NCBI RefSeq assembly: GCF_002796985.1
Contig: NZ_PEKX01000005.1
Coordinates: forward strand, 1-27,664
Source: Pseudomonas sp.
GTDB taxonomy: Bacteria > Pseudomonadota > Gammaproteobacteria > Pseudomonadales > Pseudomonadaceae
Direction of reading: 5' to 3'
Length of the DNA: 27,664 nt
Shown: piece after piece, positions 13,918 to 21,927 of the stretch
Layout of the letters: the number at the start of each line of letters is the position of its first letter
Position numbering within the stretch: the stretch's first letter is position 1
Position numbers and translations under genes: made by a program
The notes under the pieces: generated by a model
The model's database searches: none
What the model was told of the DNA's origin: nothing
The model's input: only the letters and a program-made list of their open reading frames with translations

Positions 13918-15690
13918 TCAGGCCACCAGCGGGCGCGGATGCCGCAGGTAGTCGTTGACGATCGCCCTGGCGGTCCACAGGGCCAGGGCGCAGAGAGTGC
14001 CGGTGGGGTTGTAGCCGGCGTTGTTGGGGAAGGAGGAGGCGCCCAGGACGAACAGGTTGTGGGCGTCCCAGTGCTGCTGGAACGGGTTGAGCACCGAGGT
14101 GCCGGGGTCGGCGCCCATCACTGCGCCGCCGATGGTGTGGGAGCTGTCGTAGGCGCGGAACGGTGAGTTGCGCTGGGCGGGGAAGGCGACGCTCTCCCAG
14201 GAGTGGGCGCCGAGTTCATGGCAGATCTGCTCGATCTTCAGGCGGATGAATTCGGCCATGCGCCGGTCGTTTTCGTTGTAGTCGAAGGTCATGCGCAGCA
14301 GCGGCTGGCCGTTGGCATCGCGGTAGGTCGGGTCCAGCGAGAGGTAGCTGTCGTCGTGGGAATACGAGGTGCCCTGGCCCTGGATCTTGGCGTAGTTCTG
14401 GTAGCTGTGGCGGAAGGCCTTTTTCCATTCGCTGCCCCATTGCCGGGTTCCCGGCGGGACGCGGTCGGCCATGCTGATCGGAGTGCCCTGGTCGGACAGC
14501 GCCTGGATGCCCGCGCCGCCGATGAAGCCCAGGCCGGTGTGGTCGAAATTGTCGCCGTTGAAGTCGTCGATCTGCGTGGACAGCGCGCCGGTGGAGATGA
14601 AGGGGTTCATGTACTCATCGTCGAAGTACAGGAAGCCGTAGGACATGGTCTGGTAGCTGTAGGCGCGGCCGAGCGTTCCCGTGCGGCTTGCCGGGTCGTA
14701 GGGCTGGCCGATCTGCGAGAGCAACAGCAGGCGGACGTTGTCCAGCTGGTAGGCGGCGACCACGACGATGTCCGCCGGCTGGAAGCCGACCCCGCCGGCC
14801 GAGTCGAGGAAGGTGACGCCGGAGACGGTGCGGTCGGCGTGGATCTTTTCGATTTTCAGCACCGTGCATTCGGTTAGCAGGGTGAAGTTGGGGCGGTTCA
14901 TCAACGCCGGGATGACACAGGCGTTGGGGGACGACTTCGACCAGTTGCCGCAACCGTAGAAGCCGCAGTAACCGCAATAGGTACAGGGCGCGAGGTTGAC
15001 GCCCAGCGGGTTGGTGTAGGGCGCGCCAACGGTGCCGGCGGGGATGGGGAAGGGGTGGTAGCCCATGCGCTGGGTGGCGGCATGGAACAGCTCGTTCCAG
15101 TGCGAGCGTTCCAGCGGCGGTGTCGGGTACTCGCTGCTGCGCGAGCCTTCGAAGGGGTTGCCGCCGGCAACCGTCTGGTTGTTGAGCACGCCGGCCTTGC
15201 CGGAAATGCCCGCGATTTTCTCGAAGCGGTCGTAGTGTGGTTCGAGGTCGTCGTAGCTGACGCCCCAATCCTGAACGATCAGCCCCCTGGCCAGCGGCAT
15301 GCCGGCATAGCGCTGGCGCACCCGCGTGGCCATCTGGAAGTCGGCGGGGGAGAAGCGCCAGGCGTTCGCCGCCCAGTGCTTGCCGGCCCCACCGACGCTG
15401 TTGCCCATCTGCCAGCTGTTCCAGTCGCGCCCCGGCAGGGCGATCTGCGAGGGACTGTTGCGGAAGGTCAGGGTCTCGACGCCCGGCGGCCTCAGCGCTT
15501 CGCGGCGCACGCCGTAGCGCAGTTCGTCCGCGGCAATGTTCGGCGGGTAGTTGCGGTGCGTCTGCTCCCAGGCGCCACGGTCGATGGCGACCACTTTCAA
15601 TCCGGCGCGGGTCAGTTCTTCAGCCATCAACGAGCCGGACCAGCCCAGCCCGACGATGACCACATCGGCTTTCTCACGGGTGTAATGCAT
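13918..15690 (-). CDS. GMC-family FAD dehydrogenase, large subunit (gluconate 2-dehydrogenase-like)
   Basis: A 590-aa catalytic flavoprotein subunit. The FAD-binding Rossmann motif GLGWSG is at residues 14-19 (ADVVIVGLGWSGS), and the GMC C-terminal catalytic pair appears as H518 (SSHTIGGAVMG) and N561 (GYNPTGTLCALA). NSVGGAGKHWAANAWRF is typical of the gluconate/2-ketogluconate/fructose dehydrogenase branch. CTYCGYCGFYGCG is a Cys-rich stretch of the kind that can bind a 3Fe-4S cluster in this branch. There is no signal peptide; it would be exported by piggy-back with the Tat-signal small subunit. GAGGT lies upstream of the ATG. It oxidises a sugar acid, sugar or alcohol in the periplasm; gluconate is the usual Pseudomonas annotation but is not proven here. 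Confidence 0.93.
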   Translation of the reverse strand: MHYTREKADVVIVGLGWSGSLMAEELTRAGLKVVAIDRGAWEQTHRNYPPNIAADELRYGVRREALRPPGVETLTFRNSPSQIALPGRDWNSWQMGNSVGGAGKHWAANAWRFSPADFQMATRVRQRYAGMPLARGLIVQDWGVSYDDLEPHYDRFEKIAGISGKAGVLNNQTVAGGNPFEGSRSSEYPTPPLERSHWNELFHAATQRMGYHPFPIPAGTVGAPYTNPLGVNLAPCTYCGYCGFYGCGNWSKSSPNACVIPALMNRPNFTLLTECTVLKIEKIHADRTVSGVTFLDSAGGVGFQPADIVVVAAYQLDNVRLLLLSQIGQPYDPASRTGTLGRAYSYQTMSYGFLYFDDEYMNPFISTGALSTQIDDFNGDNFDHTGLGFIGGAGIQALSDQGTPISMADRVPPGTRQWGSEWKKAFRHSYQNYAKIQGQGTSYSHDDSYLSLDPTYRDANGQPLLRMTFDYNENDRRMAEFIRLKIEQICHELGAHSWESVAFPAQRNSPFRAYDSSHTIGGAVMGADPGTSVLNPFQQHWDAHNLFVLGASSFPNNAGYNPTGTLCALALWTARAIVNDYLRHPRPLVA

Positions 15691-15715
15691 GGGTGTACCT
15701 CGTGTGTGGAAGCGG

Positions 15716-16441
15716 TCAGATACGTCCGATCAGGCTTACGGGCTGGATATCCAGTGGTTGTCCCTTGAGGGCCACGACATCGCGGTAGTCGTAGCGCGCG
15801 CCGGGGAAACCGATCATTTTCCAGCCGACCATGTCGCGGTTGCCGCCATAAATCGGGTCGGCCAGGAAGCCTTCGCGGACATTGCCCAGCAACAGCGAAA
15901 AGAACGCCCCGGAGGTAATGAAGGAGAAGGGAATGACACCGGCTTCCAGTTGTTCCAGGTACTGGTCCTGAATGTCTTCGGATAATTGCGAGAAGGGCTT
16001 GTCGTAGCGGTAGCGGCAATCCTTGTCGAGCTCTGCAAGTCCCCTTCGATAGATATCGGCGGGCGCCAGAGGCGACTGATCGCCTTGCTCGGGAGTGCCC
16101 TGTACGAAGGGTTTGGATTGAAAGCGGGAGCGGCCTTTTCCATAGTCACCCGCCAACTGGTGATCGATGAACACCACGCATCCCGCTTCGGAGGCGCTGG
16201 TGGACAGCTCATCGGCGGGAATCAGACGATCGAAAATGGCCTTGACCTGGGTGGCTTCGTGCTTATCGAAGAACAGGCGCAGCTCGGGGTTTACTGGTGC
16301 TGGCGGCAAGGTGTCGGCGCTGGCCCAGTGACGCCCGCCAGGCAGTATCTGGCTGGTGGCGCCGACCGGGCGCAGCAGGGTGGCGAGGGTGGCGCTGCCG
16401 ATCAGGACAAGGCCGGACTTCAGTGTGTTTCGGCGGTTCAT
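15716..16441 (-). CDS. Gluconate 2-dehydrogenase subunit 3 family protein, Tat signal
   Basis: A 241-aa small (gamma) subunit of the GMC/cytochrome complex. It opens with a Tat signal, NRRNTLKSG followed by LVLIGSATLATLL, and carries the subunit-3 landmarks LRLFFDKHEATQVKAIFDRL, FIDHQLAGDYG and GFPGARYDYRDVV. In this enzyme class it carries the large subunit through the Tat system and supports assembly. Start placed at 16441 because GGAGGAG lies five bases upstream; an ATG at 16462 adds seven residues ahead of the twin arginine and has no good site. It is the first gene of the operon, with a 25-base gap to the GMC subunit. Confidence 0.92.
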   Translation of the reverse strand: MNRRNTLKSGLVLIGSATLATLLRPVGATSQILPGGRHWASADTLPPAPVNPELRLFFDKHEATQVKAIFDRLIPADELSTSASEAGCVVFIDHQLAGDYGKGRSRFQSKPFVQGTPEQGDQSPLAPADIYRRGLAELDKDCRYRYDKPFSQLSEDIQDQYLEQLEAGVIPFSFITSGAFFSLLLGNVREGFLADPIYGGNRDMVGWKMIGFPGARYDYRDVVALKGQPLDIQPVSLIGRI

Positions 16442-16977
16442 GAAAGCTCCTCCAGTACGCATCGGCTGCTGGGTCGAACCGGTTGGCCGCCGTTCTTGGC
16501 CGAGAGTGAGAAGAGACGCCGATGGACATGCCGCTACAGGCAGTCAATGGATAATTCGGCCTGACCGAATGCGGTTGCAGCGAATCAATACGGTGATCGC
16601 CTGCAATAGCCTGGCCCCAGGTGAACGACGGAAGTAGGAGGAAAGCGGAAGTTGTGAAGTTGTTGGTTGATATGAGCCGGTTGTTGTAGGGCGTTTGGGA
16701 AGTGTCCTAGGGCTCTTATGGTTTAAAGGGTTTGTTCAGTTATCTTTTATAACGGCACAGGTAATTAACGGTGTCGATGAAAGTTCCGCATTCCAGTGGC
16801 ATGAATGGGTTGCTTCCACTGTTTGTGCACTACCCGTCAGCAGCGGGTAAAACCCGCCGCCGGCTGGCTATGGGCCGCTGAGAGGCTTGCGGAAGGTGGT
16901 GACGCCGCGCCCGGCGCAAACGCCGGTGCGGGTGTATGGCATGACGCGCCGAGCGTCGGGCTGGGCGCGGTAGACGG
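16442..16977. other. Gene-free stretch between the dehydrogenase operon and a diguanylate cyclase
   Basis: No credible gene is seen. The part around 16640-16800 is distinctly AT-richer than its surroundings (for example TTATCTTTTATAACGG and GGTAATTAACGG) and may hold promoter elements for the minus-strand dehydrogenase operon. A 152-codon plus-strand reading at 16805 has no recognisable features and mostly mirrors the cyclase gene. Confidence 0.5.
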
Positions 16978-18501
16978 TTATTGCGCTACTTCCTGCAGGG
17001 GCGGCGCGCTTTCCAGGCGATTGCGGCCAGCGGCCTTGGCGCGGTACAGCGCGCGGTCGGCGGCTTCGATCAAGGCCTTGGGGTTGATGTCAGTGCCGCC
17101 GGGCAGGGTGGCGATGCCGATGCTCGCGGTGATGCGCCCGAGCGGGCTGCCGACGTGGGCCAGGTTGGCCTGCTGCAAGCGCTGCATGAACTGTTCGGCC
17201 ACCGCCAGGGCGCCGTCCACGCCGGTGTTGGGCAGGATCACCGCCAGCTCTTCGCCGCCGTAGCGGGCGGCGAGGTCGGCGGGGCGCCGTACGCTGTCAG
17301 CGAGGACACGGCCGACTCGGCGCAGGCAGTCGTCGCCGGCCGGGTGGCCGTAGGTGTCGTTGAAGCGCTTGAAGTGGTCCACGTCGATCAGCAGCAGTCC
17401 CAGCGGCGTGCGTTCGCGGTGGGCGCGACGCAGTTCGGCGATCAGGTGCTCGTCGAAGCTGCGGCGGTTCTCAAGGCCGGTGAGCGGGTCGCGGGAGGCC
17501 AGCACTTCCAGCTGGCGGTTGGCCTTGAGCAGGTCTTCGCGGGCGTCGCGCAGCAGTTGTTCGGTGCCGATGCGGCGCTGGATGGCGAGGATCAGCAGGC
17601 TGCCGATCACCACGATGACCATCAGCAGGCCGAAGGCGATGGCGATCGTGCGCAGGGCATCGGCTCTCCAGGCGGCGAGGGCTTCGTCCTTGCCCAGGGC
17701 CACTGAGGTTACCAGCGGGTAGCGCTCGTTCTTGCGGAAGGCGTAGATGCGTTCGATGCCGTCCAGCGAGGAGGCGAAGGTCGCGCTGCCGACCGTGGCG
17801 TTGTCCAGGTACTGGGTGAAGATCGGTGAGCGCGAAAGCACCCGGCCCATGTCGCTTTCGCGGAAGGGATAGCGCACCAGCACCTGGCCGTTGCTGGTGG
17901 CCACGCCGATGGCGCCGGTCGTGCCGATGTCGATCTTGCCGAACAGGCGGAGGAAGTCCGGCACGCCGAGGGCAGCGACTATCACCCCGGCGAAGTTGCC
18001 CTGGGCGTCGTTGTAGCGGCGGCTGACGGTGATCACCCAGACTCCGCTGGAGCGGCTGTGGATTGGCCCGCCGATGTAGGCATCCAGCGATGGGTTGTCG
18101 CGGTGGTGGATGAAGTAGGCGCGGTCGGCGCTGTTGGAGCCGGGCGGGAAGGGGCCGGTGGAGGTCATCAGCCAGTTGCCCTGGGCGTCGTAGATGCTGA
18201 CACCGTCGAGCTGGCCGAGCAGCTGCTGCTGGTCCTGCACCAGGTTGTTCAGTCGTTGCAGCTGGAGCCCATCGCGGCCTTCGTGTTCCAGGCGTTCAAC
18301 CAGGCCGAGCAGGAGCATGGAGCTCTGGGTGACGATGCCTTCGACGTAGGTGTCCAGCGCCTGGGTGAGGTTGAGGTTGTGCGTGGTGGCCTCGGCCAGC
18401 GTGCGCTCGCGGGCCGACCATAGCTCCCAGGCCGTGGCGGCGGCCACGGTGAGGCTGATGATCGACAGCAGGAGGATGGCAAGGCGGATGTCGCGTTTCA
18501 C
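16978..18501 (-). CDS. Membrane diguanylate cyclase with periplasmic Cache-type sensor
   Basis: A 507-aa sensor enzyme making c-di-GMP from two GTP. TM1 is at about residues 7-25. The periplasmic region (~30-280) reads as a double Cache sensor (VSIYDAQGNWLMTS, DRAYFIHHRDNP, GVWVITVSRRYND, GVIVAALGV). TM2 is at ~285-307, a short coiled linker follows, then GGDEF. The active-site signature is GGEEL (415-419), and the product-inhibition I-site RPAD (406-409) is intact. DPLTGLENRRSFDEHL and DVDHFKRFNDTYGHPAGD confirm the domain. A GTG at 18501 is chosen as start because GAGG lies five bases before it and TM1 follows at once; an upstream ATG at 18585 would add 28 residues without a signal. Ligand unknown; Cache domains usually bind small amino- or organic acids. 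Confidence 0.92.
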   Translation of the reverse strand: MKRDIRLAILLLSIISLTVAAATAWELWSARERTLAEATTHNLNLTQALDTYVEGIVTQSSMLLLGLVERLEHEGRDGLQLQRLNNLVQDQQQLLGQLDGVSIYDAQGNWLMTSTGPFPPGSNSADRAYFIHHRDNPSLDAYIGGPIHSRSSGVWVITVSRRYNDAQGNFAGVIVAALGVPDFLRLFGKIDIGTTGAIGVATSNGQVLVRYPFRESDMGRVLSRSPIFTQYLDNATVGSATFASSLDGIERIYAFRKNERYPLVTSVALGKDEALAAWRADALRTIAIAFGLLMVIVVIGSLLILAIQRRIGTEQLLRDAREDLLKANRQLEVLASRDPLTGLENRRSFDEHLIAELRRAHRERTPLGLLLIDVDHFKRFNDTYGHPAGDDCLRRVGRVLADSVRRPADLAARYGGEELAVILPNTGVDGALAVAEQFMQRLQQANLAHVGSPLGRITASIGIATLPGGTDINPKALIEAADRALYRAKAAGRNRLESAPPLQEVAQ

Positions 18502-18609
18502 TCTGGCCTCGTTGGGGCGGTCCCTGTGGCGGTTGCCGTGCGCCGCGGGCATCGCCCCGCAGCAGAGCAGGGAGACGCCGGCCACGCGCGCCGGGTTACG
18601 TGTCGCTCG

Positions 18610-19803
18610 TCAGACACTTGGCATGCCGCTGAGGTGCACACGGTTGCGGCCTTTCTGTTTCGCGACGTACAGGTGCTGGTCGCAGCGTGCGAGCAGCTCG
18701 CGCGGTTCTCGCAGGCCGCCCTCGTTGGCCATCGCCGCCCCCAGGCTGATGGTCAGGTGGCGCAGGCTGTCGGGCCGGTAGAGATGCTCGATGCCCAGGC
18801 TCGCCACCTGTTCGCGCAACCGCTCGGCGACGCCGCGCAGGTCTTCGGCGCTGGTCGCCTCCAGCAGGATGGCGAACTCCTCGCCGCCATAACGATAGAC
18901 GTTGGCGCGCCCGCCGCGCAGGGTACCCACCAGGCTCTCGGCGACCTGGCACAGGCAGCGGTCGCCGGCCTGGTGGCCGTAGTGGTCGTTGTAGGGCTTG
19001 AAGAAGTCGATGTCGGCCATCAGCAGGGCGAACGGCCGGCCGTGGGCGTGCATGCCGTGCCAGCTCTCGTTGAGCTGCAGGTCCAGCGAGCGGCGGTTGC
19101 CCACGCCGGTGAGGCCGTCGGTGGCGGCCAGCTCCTGCAGGCGCAGGTTGAGGGTGGCGAGTTCCGCGCGCTGGCGGCGCTCCTCGAGGTCGGCGAGGAA
19201 GGCCTGGCGCACGCCCTTGATGTTGGTCCAGCTGATGAACAGGCTGAACAGCGCGATGGGCAGGTAGACCAGGGTGAAGATCAGCAGCGGCTTGGCGGCG
19301 CCGTCGTGGATCAGCCAGACGTTGTAGAGGATGATCGTCGTGATGATCGCCGAGACTATGGCGATGCCCTTGAAGGAGTAGCGCACGCCGAGGTTGCCCA
19401 GCAGCACGAAGACCACCGAGGCGTAGAGGAAGAAGGGCACGTCGGGCGAGGCGCTGCGCTTGAGCAACTCGAACCAGGCAATGGTGGAGATGATGTCGTG
19501 TACCGGCATCAGCAGGTCCATCACCAGCACGCTGCGGCTGAAGCGGAACACCAGGAAGATGTTGATCAGGCCGATCAGGCTCAGGCCCGCGCGCAGGAGC
19601 AGCGATTCCCTGGCCACGTCCGGGATCAGCAGGGCGTCGGCCAGGACGTAGGAGTCATAGGCAGCCATGGCGATGAAGTTGATCGCCAACAGGAAGCGCC
19701 GGTAATGCTGGACCACGTACGCCTTGTAGGCATCCTGCAGGCGCGGCGGAATTCTCCCCTGGTGCTGCCGGGGAGGAACGGCGGGAAACTCGGGTACGGT
19801 CAT
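18610..19803 (-). CDS. Integral-membrane diguanylate cyclase, no I-site
   Basis: A 397-aa protein with about six membrane segments (roughly residues 37-60, 68-88, 90-112, 122-140, 145-165, 172-191), a MASE-like membrane sensor. A short coiled coil (LADLEERRQRAELATLNLRL) leads to a GGDEF domain with GGEEF (306-310), DGLTGVGNRRSLDLQL and DIDFFKPYNDHYGHQAGD. The RxxD inhibition site expected nine bases' worth of residues ahead of the signature is GGRA here, so feedback inhibition by c-di-GMP is probably lost. The signal sensed by the membrane part is unknown. It is transcribed in the same direction as the Cache cyclase 108 bases downstream; co-transcription is possible. Confidence 0.92.
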   Translation of the reverse strand: MTVPEFPAVPPRQHQGRIPPRLQDAYKAYVVQHYRRFLLAINFIAMAAYDSYVLADALLIPDVARESLLLRAGLSLIGLINIFLVFRFSRSVLVMDLLMPVHDIISTIAWFELLKRSASPDVPFFLYASVVFVLLGNLGVRYSFKGIAIVSAIITTIILYNVWLIHDGAAKPLLIFTLVYLPIALFSLFISWTNIKGVRQAFLADLEERRQRAELATLNLRLQELAATDGLTGVGNRRSLDLQLNESWHGMHAHGRPFALLMADIDFFKPYNDHYGHQAGDRCLCQVAESLVGTLRGGRANVYRYGGEEFAILLEATSAEDLRGVAERLREQVASLGIEHLYRPDSLRHLTISLGAAMANEGGLREPRELLARCDQHLYVAKQKGRNRVHLSGMPSV

Positions 19804-20017
19804 CGAGAGTGGGAGCCTGTGTCTGCCATCCAGGGCGAATGCTGGCCAAGGGCTAGAGTAGGGTGCGACATCCGCGCCGTCCAGCGTGGCGACGCAGAGG
19901 GAGTGCCAGCGTGGCGGTGTGGTGGGATTGGTTCTCTCGACCTGGTGCTGATTGGCTCTTTATAAGGTGCCAATGCGCCGGCATGATGACCGTCATCACC
20001 TACTGCCGGGGTCTTTC

Positions 20018-20638
20018 ATGTACGTACCTGCACATTTCGAGGAAACCCGCCCGGACGAGCTGCACCGGCTGATCCGCGAGTATCCCCTGGGCATCCTGGT
20101 GACCGGCCACGACGGCCTGCTGGACGCCAACCACCTGCCGTTCGAGCTGGAACTCTCCGGCGAGCAACCGCTGCTGCGCGCCCACGTCGCCCGCAGCAAC
20201 CCGGTGTGGCAGGAGGCCGACGGCGAGGAGGTGTTGATCATCTTCCGTGGCGAGCACGCCTACGTTTCGCCCAACTGGTACCCGAGCAAGCACGAAGAGC
20301 ACCGCCAGGTGCCGACCTGGAACTACCAGGTGGTGCATGTTCGTGGTCGCCTCAAGGTCATGGACGAGGAGCGCTTCGTGCGTGGCGTGGTCGGCCGCCT
20401 GACCCGCACCCACGAGGCCGCTGAAGCCAAGCCTTGGAAGATGAGCGACTCCACCCCCGAGTTCATCAGCGGCATGCTGGCGAACATCGTCGGTATCGAG
20501 GTGGAGATCAGCGAGATCGTCGGCAAATCCAAGCTCAGTCAGAACAAGGAAGAGCACGATCGCCTGGGTGCCGCCGAGCGGCTGGAGCAACTCGGCAGTG
20601 GCGAGCTTTCCTTGGCGATGAAGCGCGCGCTGGACTGA
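20018..20638 (+). CDS. PaiB-like FMN-binding protein
   Basis: A 206-aa protein of the FMN_bind_2/PaiB family, with a split-barrel fold. Landmarks are MYVPAHFEE at the start, GILVTGHDGLLDANHLPFEL, LRAHVARSNPVW, YVSPNWYPSKHEEHRQVPTWNYQVVHVRG and the C-terminal region FISGMLANIVGIEVEI. In Bacillus, PaiB was described as a negative transcriptional regulator next to a polyamine acetyltransferase; in Pseudomonas its role is not settled and it may be a flavin- or heme-related enzyme. Start at 20018 fits the family N-terminus; the ribosome site is weak (CCGGGG). An earlier in-frame ATG at 19952 would add 22 unrelated residues. The 214-base gap before it shows no gene. Confidence 0.9.
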   Translation: MYVPAHFEETRPDELHRLIREYPLGILVTGHDGLLDANHLPFELELSGEQPLLRAHVARSNPVWQEADGEEVLIIFRGEHAYVSPNWYPSKHEEHRQVPTWNYQVVHVRGRLKVMDEERFVRGVVGRLTRTHEAAEAKPWKMSDSTPEFISGMLANIVGIEVEISEIVGKSKLSQNKEEHDRLGAAERLEQLGSGELSLAMKRALD

Positions 20639-20709
20639 GCCCGGGCCGGTGAGGCCTGTTCCAGACATGCCCGCATGTTTCGAAAGGTTGGCGGATCGGT
20701 TGTGTGGAA

Positions 20710-20724
20710 TGTAATAATATTACA
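20710..20724. promoter_or_regulatory. 7-1-7 palindrome upstream of the DUF1624-porin pair
   Basis: TGTAATA-A-TATTACA is a perfect odd-centred palindrome in a short AT-rich island, 25-39 bases before the chosen DUF1624 start. The 7-1-7 form is typical of Fur-superfamily operators (Fur, Zur, PerR), and it differs from the common Zur box TGTTATA-n-TATAACA by one base per half. It also contains a possible -10 (TAATAT). Metal regulation is speculative. Confidence 0.45.
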
Positions 20725-20748
20725 ATTCAATCGCAATTGATTCCGCCC

Positions 20749-21927
20749 ATGACCTCCGCATTGAACACCGCAACACCCTCAATCGCCAATGCCGCTACCC
20801 GACTCCATTCCATCGATGCCCTGCGCGGGCTGGTGATCCTCTTCATGCTGCTGGATCACGTCCGCGAGACGTTCTACCTGCACCTGCAGGTGAGCGACCC
20901 GATGGACGTGACCCAGACCGACCCCGCGCTGTTCTTCAGCCGCACCCTGGCGCACCTGTGCGCGCCGGTATTCGTCTTCCTCACCGGGCTTTCCGCCTTC
21001 CTCTATGGCGAGAAGCACGAGGGCCGCGCGGCGGTCTCGGCCTTCCTGTTCAAGCGCGGGCTGTTCCTGGTGCTGCTTGAAATCACCCTGGTGAACTTCG
21101 CGTGGACCTTCCAGTTTCCGCCGCAGGTCATCTACCTGCAGGTGATCTGGGCCATCGGCCTGAGCATGCTGACGCTTTCCGTACTGGTCTGGCTGCCGCG
21201 CGCCGCGCTGGTGGTGCTGGGAGTGGCGCTGGTGGCCGGGCACAACCTGCTCGATGGGCTGCACTTCGCGCCCGGCGACTGGGCCCATGTGCCCTGGGCG
21301 GTGCTGCATGATCGCGGCTGGATCGAGGTGGGTGATGCGCTGCGCTTGCGCACGTCCTATCCGCTGCTGCCGTGGATCGGGGTGATCGCCCTCGGGTACG
21401 CCGCCGGCCCCTGGTTCGGTCGTTCTGCCGATGCTGCCCGGCGCACCCGCAACCTGCTGCTGGCAGCGGCCATCGCGCTGGGCGGTTTCATCGTCCTGCG
21501 CCTGAACAACGGTTATGGCGAGAAGCCCTGGGGCGATGGTGATAGCGACCTGCAACTGCTGATGAGCTTCTTCAACATCACCAAGTACCCGCCGTCGCTA
21601 CTGTTCCTGGCGCTGACCCTGGGCCTCGGCCTGCTCCTGCTGGTGTTCTTCGAGCGCCGAGGGCAGGGCGCACTGGCGCGCTGGCTGGCTGTGTTCGGCG
21701 CGGCGCCGATGTTCTTCTACCTGCTGCACCTCTATGTGCTGAAGCTGCTCTATCTGGCCGCCGCGGCAATCTGGGGGCTGAACCACGGGCAGTACTTCGG
21801 CTTCGATTCGGTGTGGGCGGTCTGGGGTGGTGCGCTGGTGTTGATCGTCGCCCTGTACCCGCCGGTGCACTGGTTCGCCGGGCTCAAGGCCCGTCGTCGC
21901 GATATCGCCTGGCTGAAGTACCTGTGA
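20749..21927 (+). CDS. DUF1624 / heparan-alpha-glucosaminide N-acetyltransferase-like membrane protein
   Basis: A 392-aa inner-membrane protein with about ten hydrophobic segments. It opens with SIDALRGLVILFMLLDHVRETFY, here noted as DALRG at 23-27 and H37 in LLDHVRE, the conserved first-helix signature of the YeiB/HGSNAT/DUF1624 acyltransferase-like superfamily. FFYLLHLYVLKLLYL near the C-terminus is also typical. By analogy it may transfer acetyl groups across the membrane, but no substrate is known for bacterial DUF1624 proteins. Start placed at 20749 (MTSALNT); an ATG at 20704 lies within the palindromic promoter-like DNA. Its stop overlaps the GTG start of the next porin gene, so the two are translationally coupled. 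Confidence 0.88.
   Translation: MTSALNTATPSIANAATRLHSIDALRGLVILFMLLDHVRETFYLHLQVSDPMDVTQTDPALFFSRTLAHLCAPVFVFLTGLSAFLYGEKHEGRAAVSAFLFKRGLFLVLLEITLVNFAWTFQFPPQVIYLQVIWAIGLSMLTLSVLVWLPRAALVVLGVALVAGHNLLDGLHFAPGDWAHVPWAVLHDRGWIEVGDALRLRTSYPLLPWIGVIALGYAAGPWFGRSADAARRTRNLLLAAAIALGGFIVLRLNNGYGEKPWGDGDSDLQLLMSFFNITKYPPSLLFLALTLGLGLLLLVFFERRGQGALARWLAVFGAAPMFFYLLHLYVLKLLYLAAAAIWGLNHGQYFGFDSVWAVWGGALVLIVALYPPVHWFAGLKARRRDIAWLKYL

Noticed and set aside
16805..17263. Plus-strand 152-codon frame in and beyond the gene-free gap
   Set aside because: No recognisable domain and most of it overlaps the 3' end of the cyclase gene in antisense.
18526..19965. Plus-strand open frame of about 479 codons over the second diguanylate cyclase
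   Set aside because: Glu/Val/Gln-rich shadow of the GGDEF gene on the other strand.
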